From: Ailurus styani
Taxonomy: Eukaryota; Chordata; Mammalia; Carnivora; Ailuridae
Reading direction: 5' to 3'
Assembly (NCBI GenBank): GCA_002007465.1
Contig: LNAC01000750.1
Span: 1 to 64,000 of the forward strand
Length of the DNA: 64,000 nucleotides
Made by a program: the position numbers and the translations under genes. Numbering within the stretch: the stretch's first letter is position 1; the number at the start of each line of letters is the position of its first letter. Of this stretch, positions 23,494 to 35,779 are shown in pieces. The notes under the pieces were generated by a model. The model was not told the origin of the DNA. It saw nothing but the letters and a program-made list of their open reading frames with translations, and ran no database searches.

Positions 23494-24325
23494 CTTAAAA
23501 GGACAGAGCGATGACACAGTCAAAGGACTATTCTATGACTGTCTATCTAAGGTCTACCTAGGAGAGCCTATGAGAAGGACGCCCAAGAAGGGTTGGGTTA
23601 AGTTATCAGTAGAGCTTAACTCAATGGCTCAGCAAACACAAAAGTATTCTCCCAACAGGTAACTGGGAGAACTGCAGGAAGCTCAGGGCGTCAGAGGCAA
23701 CTGGGTGTGTCTCCACCTCTGTTTCTTCCCAGTATAGGTTTCCCTTCTAACTGAAGTAGGGACTAAATGATTATACAGGAACCCTCAAACAACTGAGTAT
23801 AGCTTCAGAGGAACTGGAACCTCTCAGTAGAAACAACTTGAGAGGCTACTGTCTGTGGCAGAAAATCCGGCATGTCTTCAACATTAGCTCTGGGGAGCAA
23901 AAGGAGACAAAGAGCGTTCTTTGGAAAAAAACTGACTTGGGTTGCCTGTTTTTGGATCCAGGGTGAAATATCTAAAAATAAAAATCTCACAGAGGGGCTT
24001 CAAGAATATGACCCATGGGGGGTGGGGGGTGGGGTCCTGAATAGCCTACAACTAAGGCTTCTGTGAGGTATGACCTTTCTGAAATATACACACAGACAGA
24101 GAGGTCATGGGCCATTCAGAATAGACTTGGACTTCTGGCCACAAAGGATTTGGATGATGCACTAGCTGAAACAAACTCCCCATTTCTGCACACACTCCTA
24201 TCCTAAAGGGCTCATTTTAATGACTTCCTCATGTACAGCCCACACACATTCTCTCCTCCTCCTTTCCCTGTGGTCAGGCAGCTTTGTGCTTTCAAAGAAA
24301 ACAGGGGCAGGTGGTGGGCACTTAC
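23494..24325 (-). other. Intron 9 (832 bp)
   Basis: Unique-looking, with a short G-rich run at about 24018-24035 ('ggggggtggggggtgggg'). Nothing else identified. Confidence 0.8.
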
Positions 24326-24439
24326 CAGGCGGACACAGACACTGGAAGCGATTGACTTTATCCACACACTGACCATTGTTCACACAAGGGTTGCTCTGAC
24401 ATTCGTTTATCTCCAATTCACAATGCACACCTTTGAAAC
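24326..24439 (-). CDS. NOTCH2: NOTCH2 exon 9: end of EGF12, EGF13
   Basis: This 114-bp exon is phase 1 on both sides; acceptor ATTTGTTCAG, donor CCTG|GTAAGT. It encodes '[18 protein letters not shown]' and ends 'RFQCLCPPG', about human residues 486 to 523. EGF13 is calcium-binding (EINEC) with an O-glucose motif CQSNPC but no O-fucose site (CVNNGQC). The exon codes for one EGF-length cassette, with its borders at the conserved glycine between the fifth and sixth cysteines. The same border is used by exons 10, 12, 15 and 16. Confidence 0.96.
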
Positions 24440-25388
24440 CTGAACAAATTGGACCACACAAGTGGCTTAGGCAGAGAGGAAGGCATACTCTAGCCAAGAA
24501 AGCACAAATTTGCAGAGATGACTATATCCTCTATGAGCATGAACATTTCTGCAGAAGTCAAATGGGATTTTGCCATGATGGGAAATAGTCACTGCAAGTA
24601 TCAGTGCGAGAGGAGAATACTGCAAGATATTCATGTCACAGTGAAGAGGGAGAAGAGGCTACCTCCAAAAACACTGCCATAACACAGCATGCCAGCAAAG
24701 ACTGTCCCACATTCTCTGACCAGTCCCTGCTTCACTTTCAGAGCAGCACCAGGCCCACAGGGTTCCTAGTTAATGTTCCCAAACACCAGCTGACTTGGAG
24801 ATGCTGTTGCTCTCAGGATACAAGTCAAGGTCAGGAGGGCCTCCCAATGCTACAGCAGGCAACAGCCTTAACCTCGCAAAGCAGCCACTGTCCTATGTCA
24901 TTTTAAACTAAATTTACCTGAGCTCTCTAAGGATTCAAGAAATGGTTTCTGCAGAAGAACTTCAGAATACAACTGATTATATGCACATCACTATGGACAA
25001 ATGGCAAGTTCCTATACAATTATGTGTAAAATAATTTCTATAAATGGAATAGTACAGTATTTATAATATATCAAGAGATCAGAAAAGCTTGATATTTAAA
25101 GGATTCTTATGGTAAATCCTTTATTAAATCAAATAATACTTACATAAAAACAACCAATTCTGAAGTTTTCTCTTACATGTAACTGATATTGACATATGGA
25201 CTTTTTAAATTTGGTCTCCATAGCTCTAAGAATTCTTGCACTGTATTACTCCTTAAAGGTCCCCTTGGCTGGGAACCCTGTCATTATTGAGAACTAAATG
25301 CTGACAGAGTTCATGGAATTGCCGTCCTATCCTGAAAAGTGCAGGGCAGTACCTTTTGTCTAGACCCCACACACTTGGGCCCATGTAC
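24440..25388 (-). other. Intron 8 (949 bp)
   Basis: Unique-looking; AT-rich from about 24960 to 25260. No recognisable element. Confidence 0.8.
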
Positions 25389-25577
25389 CTGGCATGCACA
25401 GACATGTGAAACCTCCAATCTTATCCAGACAGGTCGCATCGTTCTGGCAGGGGTCGGAATGGCACTCATTGATGTCCATCTCACAACGAGGCCCTGCATA
25501 GCCCTTCAGACATTCACAGTGGAAAGCACCATCTGTGTTCACACATTTTCCTGCATGCTCACAAGGATTGCTATTGG
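25389..25577 (-). CDS. NOTCH2: NOTCH2 exon 8: EGF11 and most of EGF12 (core ligand-binding module)
   Basis: This 189-bp exon is phase 1 at both ends; acceptor GTATTTTCCAG, donor CCAG|GTACAT. It encodes '[20 protein letters not shown]' through '[10 protein letters not shown]', about human residues 423 to 485. In Notch receptors the equivalents of EGF11-12 contact the DSL domain of Delta and Jagged. EGF12 here keeps the calcium-binding lead MDINEC, the O-glucose motif CHSDPC and the O-fucose motif CQNDATC, whose threonine is the fringe-extended site shown to influence ligand choice in Notch1. No difference from the remembered human peptide is seen. The donor lacks the usual G at position +5. 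Confidence 0.97.
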
Positions 25578-26039
25578 CTGGAAAATACAAGCACCAATTA
25601 CTGGGATCAAAGTACTTTAGTGGAGTTTCCACAAATGTGGGTTATAGAAGTAGGTCTGATTGTTACAGCATTAGGGCCAGGGCTTTAATAATCTGGTTCT
25701 CAACTTCCTATTTTCTTCCTTAACAGACAAGGAAAGAAAGGAAAAGAAAGGAAAGGGAAAGGAAAGGGCAAGAGAAACAAAAGGACAGATAAAACTAGGG
25801 CAATCTCAACTTTTGTGCATCTCTGCTGTTCTTCTGCCCAAACTGTCACTAAATCAGGGCTTTCTATTAAGAATCAGGTACAGACCTTCTATATATTCAA
25901 TTCTCAGAACAGAATATATGTTTACATTGAAAAGTTGTAAACAGTGGGCATGTAACATGAGAGATCTGAGGTTTTGCTTCTGAATACTTGCTGAGCTTGA
26001 CAGACACCATGAGGAATAGGAAAGGTTCCACGTACTCAC
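25578..26039 (-). other. Intron 7 (462 bp)
   Basis: A short intron with a purine-only tract at about 25726-25785. No other feature. Confidence 0.85.
25726..25785 (+). repeat. (GGAAA)n purine tract
   Basis: Irregular pentanucleotide repeats of the form 'ggaaaggaaaggg'. On the gene strand this is a pyrimidine run about 150-210 bp downstream of the exon 7... exon 8 side, well away from the exon 7 acceptor. Confidence 0.75.
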
Positions 26040-26195
26040 CCATGGCACACTCATCCACATCTTCTGTACAGTCAGCCCCTTTGTAGCCTTGGGGGCAGGT
26101 GCAAATATACTGCCCATTTAGGGGGTTGGTATCACACAGTGCCCCCTTGTGGCAAGGATTGCTGATGCATGCATCATCCAGATGACATAAGAGAC
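26040..26195 (-). CDS. NOTCH2: NOTCH2 exon 7: end of EGF9, EGF10, start of EGF11
   Basis: This 156-bp exon is phase 1 on both sides, with acceptor CCTGTGACAG and donor ATGG|GTGAGT. It encodes '[20 protein letters not shown]' and ends 'EDVDECAM', about human residues 371 to 422. EGF10 has the O-glucose motif CISNPC but no O-fucose acceptor (CHKGALC). The final residues are the calcium-binding lead of EGF11, so the ligand-binding EGF11 is split between this exon and exon 8. The peptide appears identical to human as I remember it, fitting strong constraint on this region. Confidence 0.96.
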
Positions 26196-27528
26196 CTGTC
26201 ACAGGGTGGGGCAAGGAGAATAAAGGGGAAATGTCTCTTACTTGAAGGAGAGTTTTCTCTTTCATGGAGGAGGGAAGACCTTACAGACACTTCACCAAAA
26301 TCCAATGTGGAGATTTAGAGGCAACTTGTCCTTTACCTAAGCCTATCTTAGGGACATGGTGCAGCTAACAGCAAGCAAAGAGCTTCTGCAGACAACCCCG
26401 GTGTTCTGACCCTGAGCCCTCAGCTAGACCTCTCCTCAAGGGTAGAGTCATCTACAGGCCATAAAGTGAGATGGTTAGACAATGAAGATATCCTCTTGAT
26501 AGTGCTGCCAGATTTAGCAAATAAAAATAGAGGATGCCCAGTTCAATTTGAATTTCAAATAAACAACAAATAATATTTTACTATATATTCCAAATACTGC
26601 ATGCACCTTATATTTTATTTAGCAACCCACTTTCCCCAAATTATGCTACCTGATGATCAGGGGCCACCAGTATTTTGCTAGCCTCAGAAGGAAAAAAAAA
26701 AAAAACAGCTGAACATCATCAGCCTATACTAGGGCAACCTTTTAAATAGCATCAACATTCCTGGCTCAAGTGCCCTCAGGACTCTGAAGGTATTACTAGG
26801 CCCCATGTTCTATGTAGTTCACATGGGAACTGGATTTTCCAGTCTGCAATTAGCTTAAGAACAGGTAGCCAAGGTTTCTTCCACAGAGCTAAAGGTGGGG
26901 CTTTTGGAAAGGCACAGATATAAGAACACTTCAAAAGTGCTGGGCACAAAGTTCTCTCAGTTAAGCTATCTTGTCACATTCCTCCCTTCACTGCTCTCTG
27001 CTCCTAGGACTGGGAGCTGTTAACTGGAGAGGCTAGAGCAATGTTAACTTTGCAGTTAGTAAAATTCCTCCCTTAGAGGAATATTTCCATAGACACTGAG
27101 AGCTGGAATGCATTCAAATGCTTCTCTCCTCCCAACTCCTTCTGAGCAAAACGTTTCCTCTCAAAATGAAGTCTCTAAATCCATTTATTAGTAATTTTGT
27201 CTTAATTTCTGAGAAATCAATCTTAATTTCTGAGATGCTTTTCAGCCTAAGATCTTAAGGAGGTCAAAAGATACTCCCAAGGCAATAGTTACTTTCATTT
27301 TGGGGGGATGAAAAACTGAGGTATGCAGACCTGAGATGAGAGCCAAAAGTCCTAAAGAAGACGACTAATTTCATAGCACTTTGGCTAGCAATTATATTTC
27401 CAGAAGAACAGTCTTGAGTAACATGTTCCTGCAGATGCTAATTAAAAGGACACAACTTGGGGAATGAAAGAGATCCTGAATGCTTTCCGCCCCTTCCCTG
27501 AACTCCAATTCTGTCCTGCTGGCCTTAC
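26196..27528 (-). other. Intron 6 (1333 bp)
   Basis: Apart from a possible DNA-transposon relic at 26503-26645, the intron looks unique. Confidence 0.8.
26503..26645 (+). mobile_element. Possible old DNA transposon or uncertain mammalian repeat
   Basis: The words 'tgccagatttagcaaataaa' and 'aggatgcccagttcaatttg', followed by 'gaatttcaaataaacaacaa', recur in many mammalian genomes as an ancient interspersed repeat. I cannot name the family with confidence. Confidence 0.4.
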
Positions 27529-27762
27529 CTGCCTTTCCTTCTGGGCACATGCAAGAGAAGGAGGCCACACGGTCAATGCAGGTGGAGCCTGGAGTGCAGG
27601 AGGCGAAGGCACAGTCATCAATGTTCTCACTGCAGTCATCTCCACTCCAGCCATTAACACATACACAGCCATAGCCCCCGTTGCGGTTGGTACAGGTGCC
27701 CCCATTCTGACAAGCATTAGGTTGCAGCAGACACTCATCCACATCCTCTGTGCAGAACTGTC
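27529..27762 (-). CDS. NOTCH2: NOTCH2 exon 6: end of EGF7, EGF8, most of EGF9
   Basis: This 234-bp exon is phase 1 at both ends; the acceptor is CCCCCAAAG and the donor GCAG|GTAAGG. After '[20 protein letters not shown]' it runs to '[11 protein letters not shown]', about human residues 293 to 370. EGF8 and EGF9 both have calcium-binding leads (DVDEC and NIDDC) and O-fucose motifs (CQNGGTC and CTPGSTC). By homology with Notch1, EGF8-12 is the ligand-contact stretch. The acceptor tract is unusual: a run of C followed by AAAG rather than the preferred CAG or TAG. The one clear change from human is Thr for Ala in GTCTNRNGG. Confidence 0.96.
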
Positions 27763-28332
27763 CTTTGGGGGGGAAAAGTGCCTTTGATTAGGGCTCTTAA
27801 GTCTCAAAGGATTAGTACCATACCCAATCCCACACATTCTTCACCCTCATGTGACCTGCCTGAAATTAAGGTGAGCAGATCTCCCAGCAGACCAGGTCTT
27901 CACATGAATCTTAAGGCTATCATGAACCATCCAAATGATATTTATTCCAGGCAAATAACTTAAAGAAGAATGGAAATTGCTACCCCTAGAAATTCTGACA
28001 TGAGAGTTTAGCCAACTTATCAAAGAGAAGATTAGTCTTGTAGCATCCTTAACTCAGACCCCTGGAATAATGAATATATAAGTGAGAAGAGTGAGGGAAG
28101 AAGAGTGTATGAGATGAGTAAAAAACAGAATGATGAGAAGGAACCTAAAGGTCAAAATGTCAGGGCAGTTGTTCTATATCCTGACTGTATGAACATTAAC
28201 ATCCTGGTTATGGTCCTGTACAATGGTTTTGCAAGACATTGTTACCATTGGGGAGACTTGGTATGGGTAGCTCTCTGTATTAGTTCTTCTAACTGTGTGT
28301 GAAACTATAATTATCTCAAAATAAAAAGTTTA

Positions 28333-28525
28333 TTTTTTTAAAGATTTTGTTTATTTGTCAGAGACAGAGAGGGAGAGAGCGTGCACAAGCAGGGGGAGTG
28401 GCAGACAGGGGGAGAAGCAGGCTCCCTCCTGAGCAAGGAGCCCGATGCGGGACTCGATCCTAGGACCCTGTGATCATGACCAGAGCCAAAGCAGATGCTT
28501 AATCGACTGAGCCACCCAGGTGTCC
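28333..28525 (-). mobile_element. CAN SINE
   Basis: A reversed SINE from 'aaagattttgtttatttgtc' to 'gagccacccaggtgtcc', with an exact 18-bp duplication 'ctcaaaataaaaagttta' at 28315-28332 and 28526-28543. In gene orientation. Confidence 0.94.
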
Positions 28526-28759
28526 CTCAAAATAAAAAGTTTAATTAAAAAATAAAAGTAAGGGCAAGCACAGGTAGAGAGAAGTGATGAAGGACAATGA
28601 AAAGCCTTGGTAAACTGTAGAAGTGAAATGCAACACCAAGATGATGAAACTGGAGCAAACTGCATAGCCTGAGGCCCCCAGCCTTCAAAGATGTGGATTT
28701 GTGAAGTAAGATGCAGAAAGTTGACCCAACGTAATAGAAGATGGAAAAAGATCAGTTTG

Positions 28760-29012
28760 GGGAGGGAGGGAGGGAAAAAGTGAAACAAGATGGGATTGGG
28801 AAGGAGACAAACCATAAGAGATGCTTAATCTCATGAAACAAACTGAGAGTTACTTGGGCGGGGGTCAGGGATAGGGTGGCTGGGTTATGGACATTGGGGA
28901 GGGTTTGTGCTATGGTGAGTGCTGTGAAAGGTGTAAGCCTGATGATTCACAGATCTGTACCGCTAGGGCAAATAATAATAAAAAATAAATTAAATAAAAT
29001 GAATTAAAAAAG
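28760..29012 (+). mobile_element. Young L1 3' end, short
   Basis: About 250 bp of the L1 3' UTR: 'gaaacaagatgggattggga', 'atggacattggggagggttt', then an (AATAAA)-rich tail. The duplication 'agatcagtttg' lies at 28749-28759 and 29013-29023. Confidence 0.92.
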
Positions 29013-30198
29013 AGATCAGTTTGATCTGCCTGAAAAAGAGCAAACTGAAGGATGACACATAAGACCACCTACAGATATAATGCAGGTCACTACAATAGCA
29101 AAGGATGGGGGGGGCTACGGCAAAGGCTCTCAGGCCCCATCACAAAGAACAAAAGTATGTCTTCAACTTATAAGCAAGGCATCTGTGATTAATAAGCAAT
29201 TCAGTGTTAGACCACCCGAGTTATAAAACAAATTGATGAATCGTCCTTATTAATACCAGTTTAAAGCGCTACCAAAGGGAACTCATATTCGGATCATCTG
29301 AATTCTCTAAAACACAACAGGACAAGTGGCTAAAACTCATAAAACCTCAAGGTGTCCTTTCATTTTATCTTTGTTAAAGAACTCAATGAATAATTCAAAA
29401 AGGCATTCCGGTGAAGAAGCCTCTAATGAAAAAGCACTTGATGTTTATACTCAGGAAATGCCAACGCTATCCCTAGTCCCCAAAATACCGAACAGTAATT
29501 CAAGGGGCTCAAGTATTTTCAGAAGGGCTTCAACATACCCACTGATAACAGAGGTTAGTTGTGTCTGATCTAACCTAACTGACCATCTATTCTTTACCCC
29601 TATCTACATATACATCCATTATACAGAACTAGGATCACTCTCTTGTACTTATTTGATCACACATCCATCTTCTATCACTTGGCTACAAACAACCTTAGGT
29701 CAGCAATATTTTTTTGTATTCTTCACCTAAGATCCCACTGCGTAGGATGGCAGGATGGATGTGTGGGCATCTCTGGAACTCTGTGCTCAGCACCCTCCTT
29801 CTGTGTGCTTCTCCTCACCCCACTTTAACCATATAATTATTTTTTTACACATAATTCTGGATGGAGTCACCATGTCTTTACATGATCATGCCCTCCTACT
29901 CTAGCTGACTGACCCAGGATGGGCACCTGATACAAGCTATATCTCTGTGTCCCTTTTCTAAACTTTTGGACTAGGGACTCTTTGACACATTGACCAAAAG
30001 GGTAAAATGGCTGGTGACAAAGTGATAAGGGTGAAATCAGAAGAAAAAAACAGAGTCATGGTGTCATTCAAGTTATTGGTTCCAGCTGCTCCTGAAGCCC
30101 AACTGCTCTTAACGAGAGATGGCCCTTCCAACAGGTATCCCTAATTTCAGATGGGGGATCTGTCAACTGCAACCCCAGTATTAACTAATACAGACTGA

Positions 30199-30220
30199 AC
30201 GAGTGAGTGAGTGAGTGAGT
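30199..30220 (+). repeat. (GAGT)n microsatellite
   Basis: Five 'gagt' units in a row inside otherwise unique sequence. Confidence 0.85.
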
Positions 30221-31179
30221 ATATACATTAGCAATCATTTCCCCCAGGGCAGATGATAATCATTTATTACAGAAAGCTTTGCTCCCTTACTATCCTGGCA
30301 GAAATGCTACCTCAGAGTAAAGACAGATGTGTAATTAGGATACAGGTGGGATTTAGAAATGAAAACATGACTAAGAAGTAGGTGAAGAGTGGCTGTAACC
30401 TGAAAATTACTGAGAGCCTTGTCTCTTACACTATGTCAAGTATCTATGCTACCATTCTGAACATGATACAACAAGTAAAGGGGAGTTATCACAGGCTCAT
30501 GGATGGGGGAAGACATGATCAAAACTGCATTTGAAGATTAGTCTGCCAGTAGAATATAGGAGGGACTAAAAGCAAATGGCTCTCTGTTGGTAGGGAGAGA
30601 AGGAAAAAGAACTAAGTTACGAGCTCCCTAGCATATAAACATGTCTGGTAAAAAGGGAAAGCTGTGTTGTAGCCATGCCCTACCAAGCTACTAACTAAAT
30701 CTTGCACCCAAACAAGTCTTAGCGTGGATATCATCTGTGTCAACACACAAACTTTGCTGGTGAATTCCCAAAATATGTTGCACAAAGCTCAGTTAGGCAA
30801 GTTTCTAAGGGCCTCAATTATCCCTCTTAGTAATTTCCACCTGCCAGATATTGCAGGCTACTGCCATTTAACGTTAAGACTAAGGTAGTGGGCTATTAGG
30901 GCATTCCCGTTTCCTATCAGCAAAGGAGAAAAGAAGTAACTTGTTTTTAGCAACTACTATGTTGCCACCATGAGTCTGGGCTAACTTGGTTAGTATCCTT
31001 GGCTGATACCTTAAATACTTTGAGCTACCCACAGCTCCTGATAATCTGGATAATTCTGGCTGATCACTTTTGCCTCTTAAATATACCTCAAATCCATATC
31101 TTCCCTTCATATATTTTACTCCAGACACAGTGGCTTACTGTTGGTTCCTTAAACATTAAGTTCTTACTTACCTCAGAAC

Positions 31180-31505
31180 CCCTGCATACCCTATTCTCTC
31201 TGCCTCAAATATTCTTTCCTCTTATTTATATGGCTAATAACTTCTCATCCTTTGACTTCTCTTATAACTTAACTAGATCTTCAAATTCACATCTCCCCAA
31301 TTTTCTCCATCACTGCATCTATTCCACTCAATCCATCCTGCCAACATCAAAAGCTGTACTTTTATATTTATTTATTTTTATATTTACTTATTTATTATGT
31401 ATAGTCCCTGCCCCCATTGGACAATAAGCTCCTTGAGGATAGAAGCTGTGTCTGCCATTGACCTCACTTTACATATCTGGCACTTTACTAGGTACTTAGT
31501 ATTAG
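31180..31505 (+). mobile_element. L2-like LINE 3' end relic
   Basis: The order of 'attggacaataagctccttg', 'aggatagaagctgtgtctgc' and 'tggcactttactaggtactt' matches the L2 3' end. An AT-rich (TTTA)n stretch at 31360-31395 interrupts it. Confidence 0.6.
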
Positions 31506-31539
31506 TGGTGAAATAGACTGTACACCTTAGATTTAATCT

Positions 31540-31628
31540 AACATGCTCATTTTACAGATGAGGAAACTGGGACCAGAGAGGTACAGTGACTTGTCCATAT
31601 TTGCACAGCTAGTTGGAAGAATGTTAGA
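31540..31628 (-). mobile_element. MIR-like relic
   Basis: 'cattttacagatgaggaaac' followed by 'agaggtacagtgacttgtcc' and 'tttgcacagctag' is the reversed MIR core. Confidence 0.75.
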
Positions 31629-32944
31629 AATAGACAAAATTAAAAATGGAAATCATTAAGTGCTGAAAAGGATGCTGGAGGTGTGAGGTCATAGCAGATC
31701 AAGTTAGTCTTCTACTAATGAAGGGGACTCTGACCTGGCTGTTGAGAGACAGGGCAGGACTCAGAACACAGGGGAAGAGCAAGATGCTTCAGTAGTACGA
31801 CTAATGAAGACAACACTGATAACCCACCATCAGAAAAATGAGTATGCTGTATCAGTTTTGTAGGAGTAGGTCATTTTCATGTTGATCTTTTCTTACTGCC
31901 TCATCCTATGGTCTTAAAAACCAAAGGGTAAATGTGTAAGATTGTAGGCATAGCCTCTGGCAGTAAATATAACAGAGTGAACCCAAGAGAACTACACTGA
32001 AATGGAAACCATGACCTAGGCTTCATTAGCATCCAGCTCTAGCCCAGCGAGCCGTGGACCACTAAACAGACATCATTTTGAGTTGAAACACACTGGGATA
32101 CAAACAACTCATTATGGCTCTCTCAAGGTACCACAAACAAACCATCAATCTGACTTGGAGTTACAAGTAACTGGGAAGTGAGAGGAGGGGAAAGAAAGAA
32201 AAGAAAAGAAATGATCACTGAGCCTTAGCACTTTAGGATAAAGCCCTTACCCTTCCTAGTCATCTCTCAACTGTGAAGTGTGTGGGAAAAACTTTTATCA
32301 CATCAATGGCCCTGTTAAGGGTCAATTCTCATTGCGACAACAATCAGCACATGAGGAACGTATAAAAAATGAGCCTGACTGGCCCTTGCCCTGACCCTGC
32401 TACCTCCTCTTCCATGGTTAAATCAAGAGAATTCAAGCTCCAATATCTCCTTCCAGCCAGCAATCACCCAAGCTCCTGAGTGTGGAGTTCCATCCTTCCA
32501 TATTACAGCAGAGCACTGTTATAACCTCTGCCCTACTGAACCTTCTCTATACACAGATGTTCTATTCCACTGCTGAAGTGAAAGAATAGAACACAGGTTT
32601 GACTATCCTACTCCTCCTGGGTCTAGACTGGTTGAAACATTCTGTATAAACACTGGTGTCTACAGGGTCTGCCTAATGAGGAAATGTGGGCACTAATGCA
32701 CAAGCACATGAATGTGTGTAAGAGGCCTGGGGGGTAGGCAAGTAGCTGAGGGGATAATGCAGGAGTAGGGGATAAACATAAGCATAAAAGCAAGAATCTC
32801 AATGAATGCCCTACCTAATCCTAGACACTATCATCTTTTCTATAACTCTTCAAAAGCCTGGTTTCCCTGGATCCTGACCAATGTATTTCCTAAAAAATCA
32901 TCAGAATGATCTCAATATATACATTGGATTGTGCCATTTGCCTG

Positions 32945-33485
32945 ATCAAACCTTTTGATGACAAAGGGTTTGATGACTTCATTATACTTAGGATGAAATT
33001 CTAAATCCTATCGATGCTTTCTGCCAATCTCTCTCGTCTTTCCTTTGGAAACACCACTAGCGCTAGCCATTCCGGCTTTTATTCATCTCTCAAAATGATC
33101 ATAATCTTTCCCCCCACTCAGGGTCTTTGCACATGCTCTTCCCTGTATCTGGAACACTCTTATCTCCCCCATTTCCTAACTAATTCTTACTATCCACAGC
33201 TGAAATGTCACCTTTTCAAAGAGGTATTACATGCCTACCCTAACTCAATTAATTCTGCCTGTTAATATGCTATCCTAATAACCTCTACTTTTGCTGAAGG
33301 TATTTATTACAGTTCAAAATTTTACCAATAAGTATATGATTTATGCCTGTGTTCTTCCCTAGACCATAAATTCCATGAAGAAATGGGTGGCAGCTATTTA
33401 CTTCATCGGTGAATCCCCAACACTTAATGTGGTGCCCAGCTAATAATATTTATTGAGAAGTATTCAAAAATATTTGTTAAACAAA
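32945..33485 (+). mobile_element. L2-like LINE 3' end
   Basis: A longer L2 relic: 'gggtctttgcacatgctctt', 'ccctgtatctggaacactct', 'agctgaaatgtcaccttttc', 'agaccataaattccatgaag', ending 'aaaatatttgttaaac'. Clear order match, no open frame. Confidence 0.75.
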
Positions 33486-34157
33486 AGTTTATCTGTACTC
33501 GTCTTCTCTTAGATTATTCTAATCAAATAATAATCATCTTTCAACTCATCTCCTTCACGCCTTTAGTGTGTCTCTATTCTATTCATACTCCCAAAGTTTC
33601 CATTTTCCCTTTATTGACATCCACCAGTCAATACCCAAACTCCTCATTCTATCCCCTTCCTTACTCGCTGAACTCCATCTCATTTATGCCATACCCAATT
33701 CACCTTGCCTTTTGACCCTAACTATGTCTCAAGGGTAATTCTATACTATGGCAAGTACCTTCCCTCTTTGAATGAAACCTAAGATTTCCCAAAAGACTAC
33801 CCCCTAGTTAGCCCTCTTCAGGAGCATCCTCTCCTCCTCTTCTAATTGCCTCCACTTGCATGAAGGTAAGTAGACAAAAAATCAATGTTCTCTTTATTCC
33901 CTAATGCTGCTACTAACTTCAAATAGTAAAAAAATATATTTATTAAGCAATTTCTAGGTACCAGACTCTGTGATAAGTGCTTATATTGTTGTCAAATGTA
34001 ATCTTCTTATACGATTAGTCCAGATGCAGTACAGACTCGGTCCACACTGAAGACAGATACTAAAGTATCTCAAGGACTAGGGAAAAGAGACCCTGACAGA
34101 ACCCAGTATCAGCCCTGAATTTCAAAGGCTGATGTCAGGCCAGCAACAACTGAAAAA

Positions 34158-34262
34158 TTTAATGTTCTCATTCATTCATTCAACAAATATATGCCTACCA
34201 TGTGCCAGGCACTGACCTATATACACTGAAATCATAATGATAAAGAAAACAGCTGTGGCTTC
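34158..34262 (-). mobile_element. L2-like LINE 3' end relic
   Basis: 'cattcattcattcaacaaat' followed by 'accatgtgccaggcactgac' is the reversed L2 terminus. Confidence 0.65.
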
Positions 34263-34354
34263 TACCCTCTAAACAGGGGTTTTAAAACCAAACACACAAT
34301 TTTAATAGAGAGTGATAAGTCCTCTAATGGATACAGATTGCTTTGGGAGCATAA

Positions 34355-34584
<230 letters not shown>

Positions 34585-34587
34585 TGA

Positions 34588-34692
<105 letters not shown>

Positions 34693-35779
34693 TAGATTTA
34701 TGAAACAGATAGAGTTAAGTACAACAGAATATCTTGAGAATAAACTCGGAAGTATGCCATGTGATGCTACCTTAAGTCAGAATAACTTACAGTATAGCTA
34801 AATAAACTTTAAATTACCTTTAACAAGAGAGAGAAAGTGACTTTATATGTTAACTGGGTTGTAAAGGAGTGTGTATATGTGTGGAAACGTGTGCAGTAAG
34901 AGGGCAGAGGGGGAGTATTTCAGGCAGAAATAAGTCTGTGTGTATTGGTTTGAATAGAAGAGAAAGCATGCCTCATTTGAGTCAATGAAAAAAAATCAGT
35001 GTGGTTCACTTATAAGGCATGGATCAGGGGAGATATGGCTGGAGAGGGAGTTATATACAGAGCCTTGGAACTCTATCCAAAGACAAGAAGGACCCACTGA
35101 AGCATTTTAAGCAAAGAAATAACACGATCCCATTTGTGTTTCAGAAAGCCCACTCTGCTGCTATGAGGAGAATGGACTGAACTCCACCTCACCCCTCTAG
35201 GTCAATAGCAATTTAAAGCCCTGGGGAGTCCCAGGGTTCCTGTGGCCGCTATAGCAACAAGAGAGTCTGCAGTGCATCTGGGGCAAATTCCGGATGCAGC
35301 AGCACCAAAGAGCATCCAGGCTCAGCCACTGTATGGAGAGCAATGGATGCTGTGCCAATGCTGGATGTTCAGAAAGCTGACCCCTGGCACAAAGGCCTCT
35401 CCACACAACAAGAAGAAAACAGTGCCAAGCTACAGTCCCCCTGGGAGGAGGCCCACACTCTGGTTCTCTCGCCACCTTCTTGGGTTGCTGGGCTGTTAAA
35501 CCAATTTACATAAAAAGCCCCTCACCTCACTGCATCAGGGGTTCCAAAAAGAATCAACTGACTCTCTTTATAGGCAAGCAGTTACTATGAGCAGAATGAG
35601 TCAAATGGAAAACAAAACAAAACAAGGGACCTATTAAAACATTCTGCAATACGAAAGATGGAGAAAGTACCCCTTAAGATGTAGATGAAGAGCATGCCTG
35701 TGAAATAAGTTCCCTTCCAGAACATAAAGAATTGGCTCTGTATTCTCAAGAAATGTAGGCAAATGTAGGATTTAAAAAG

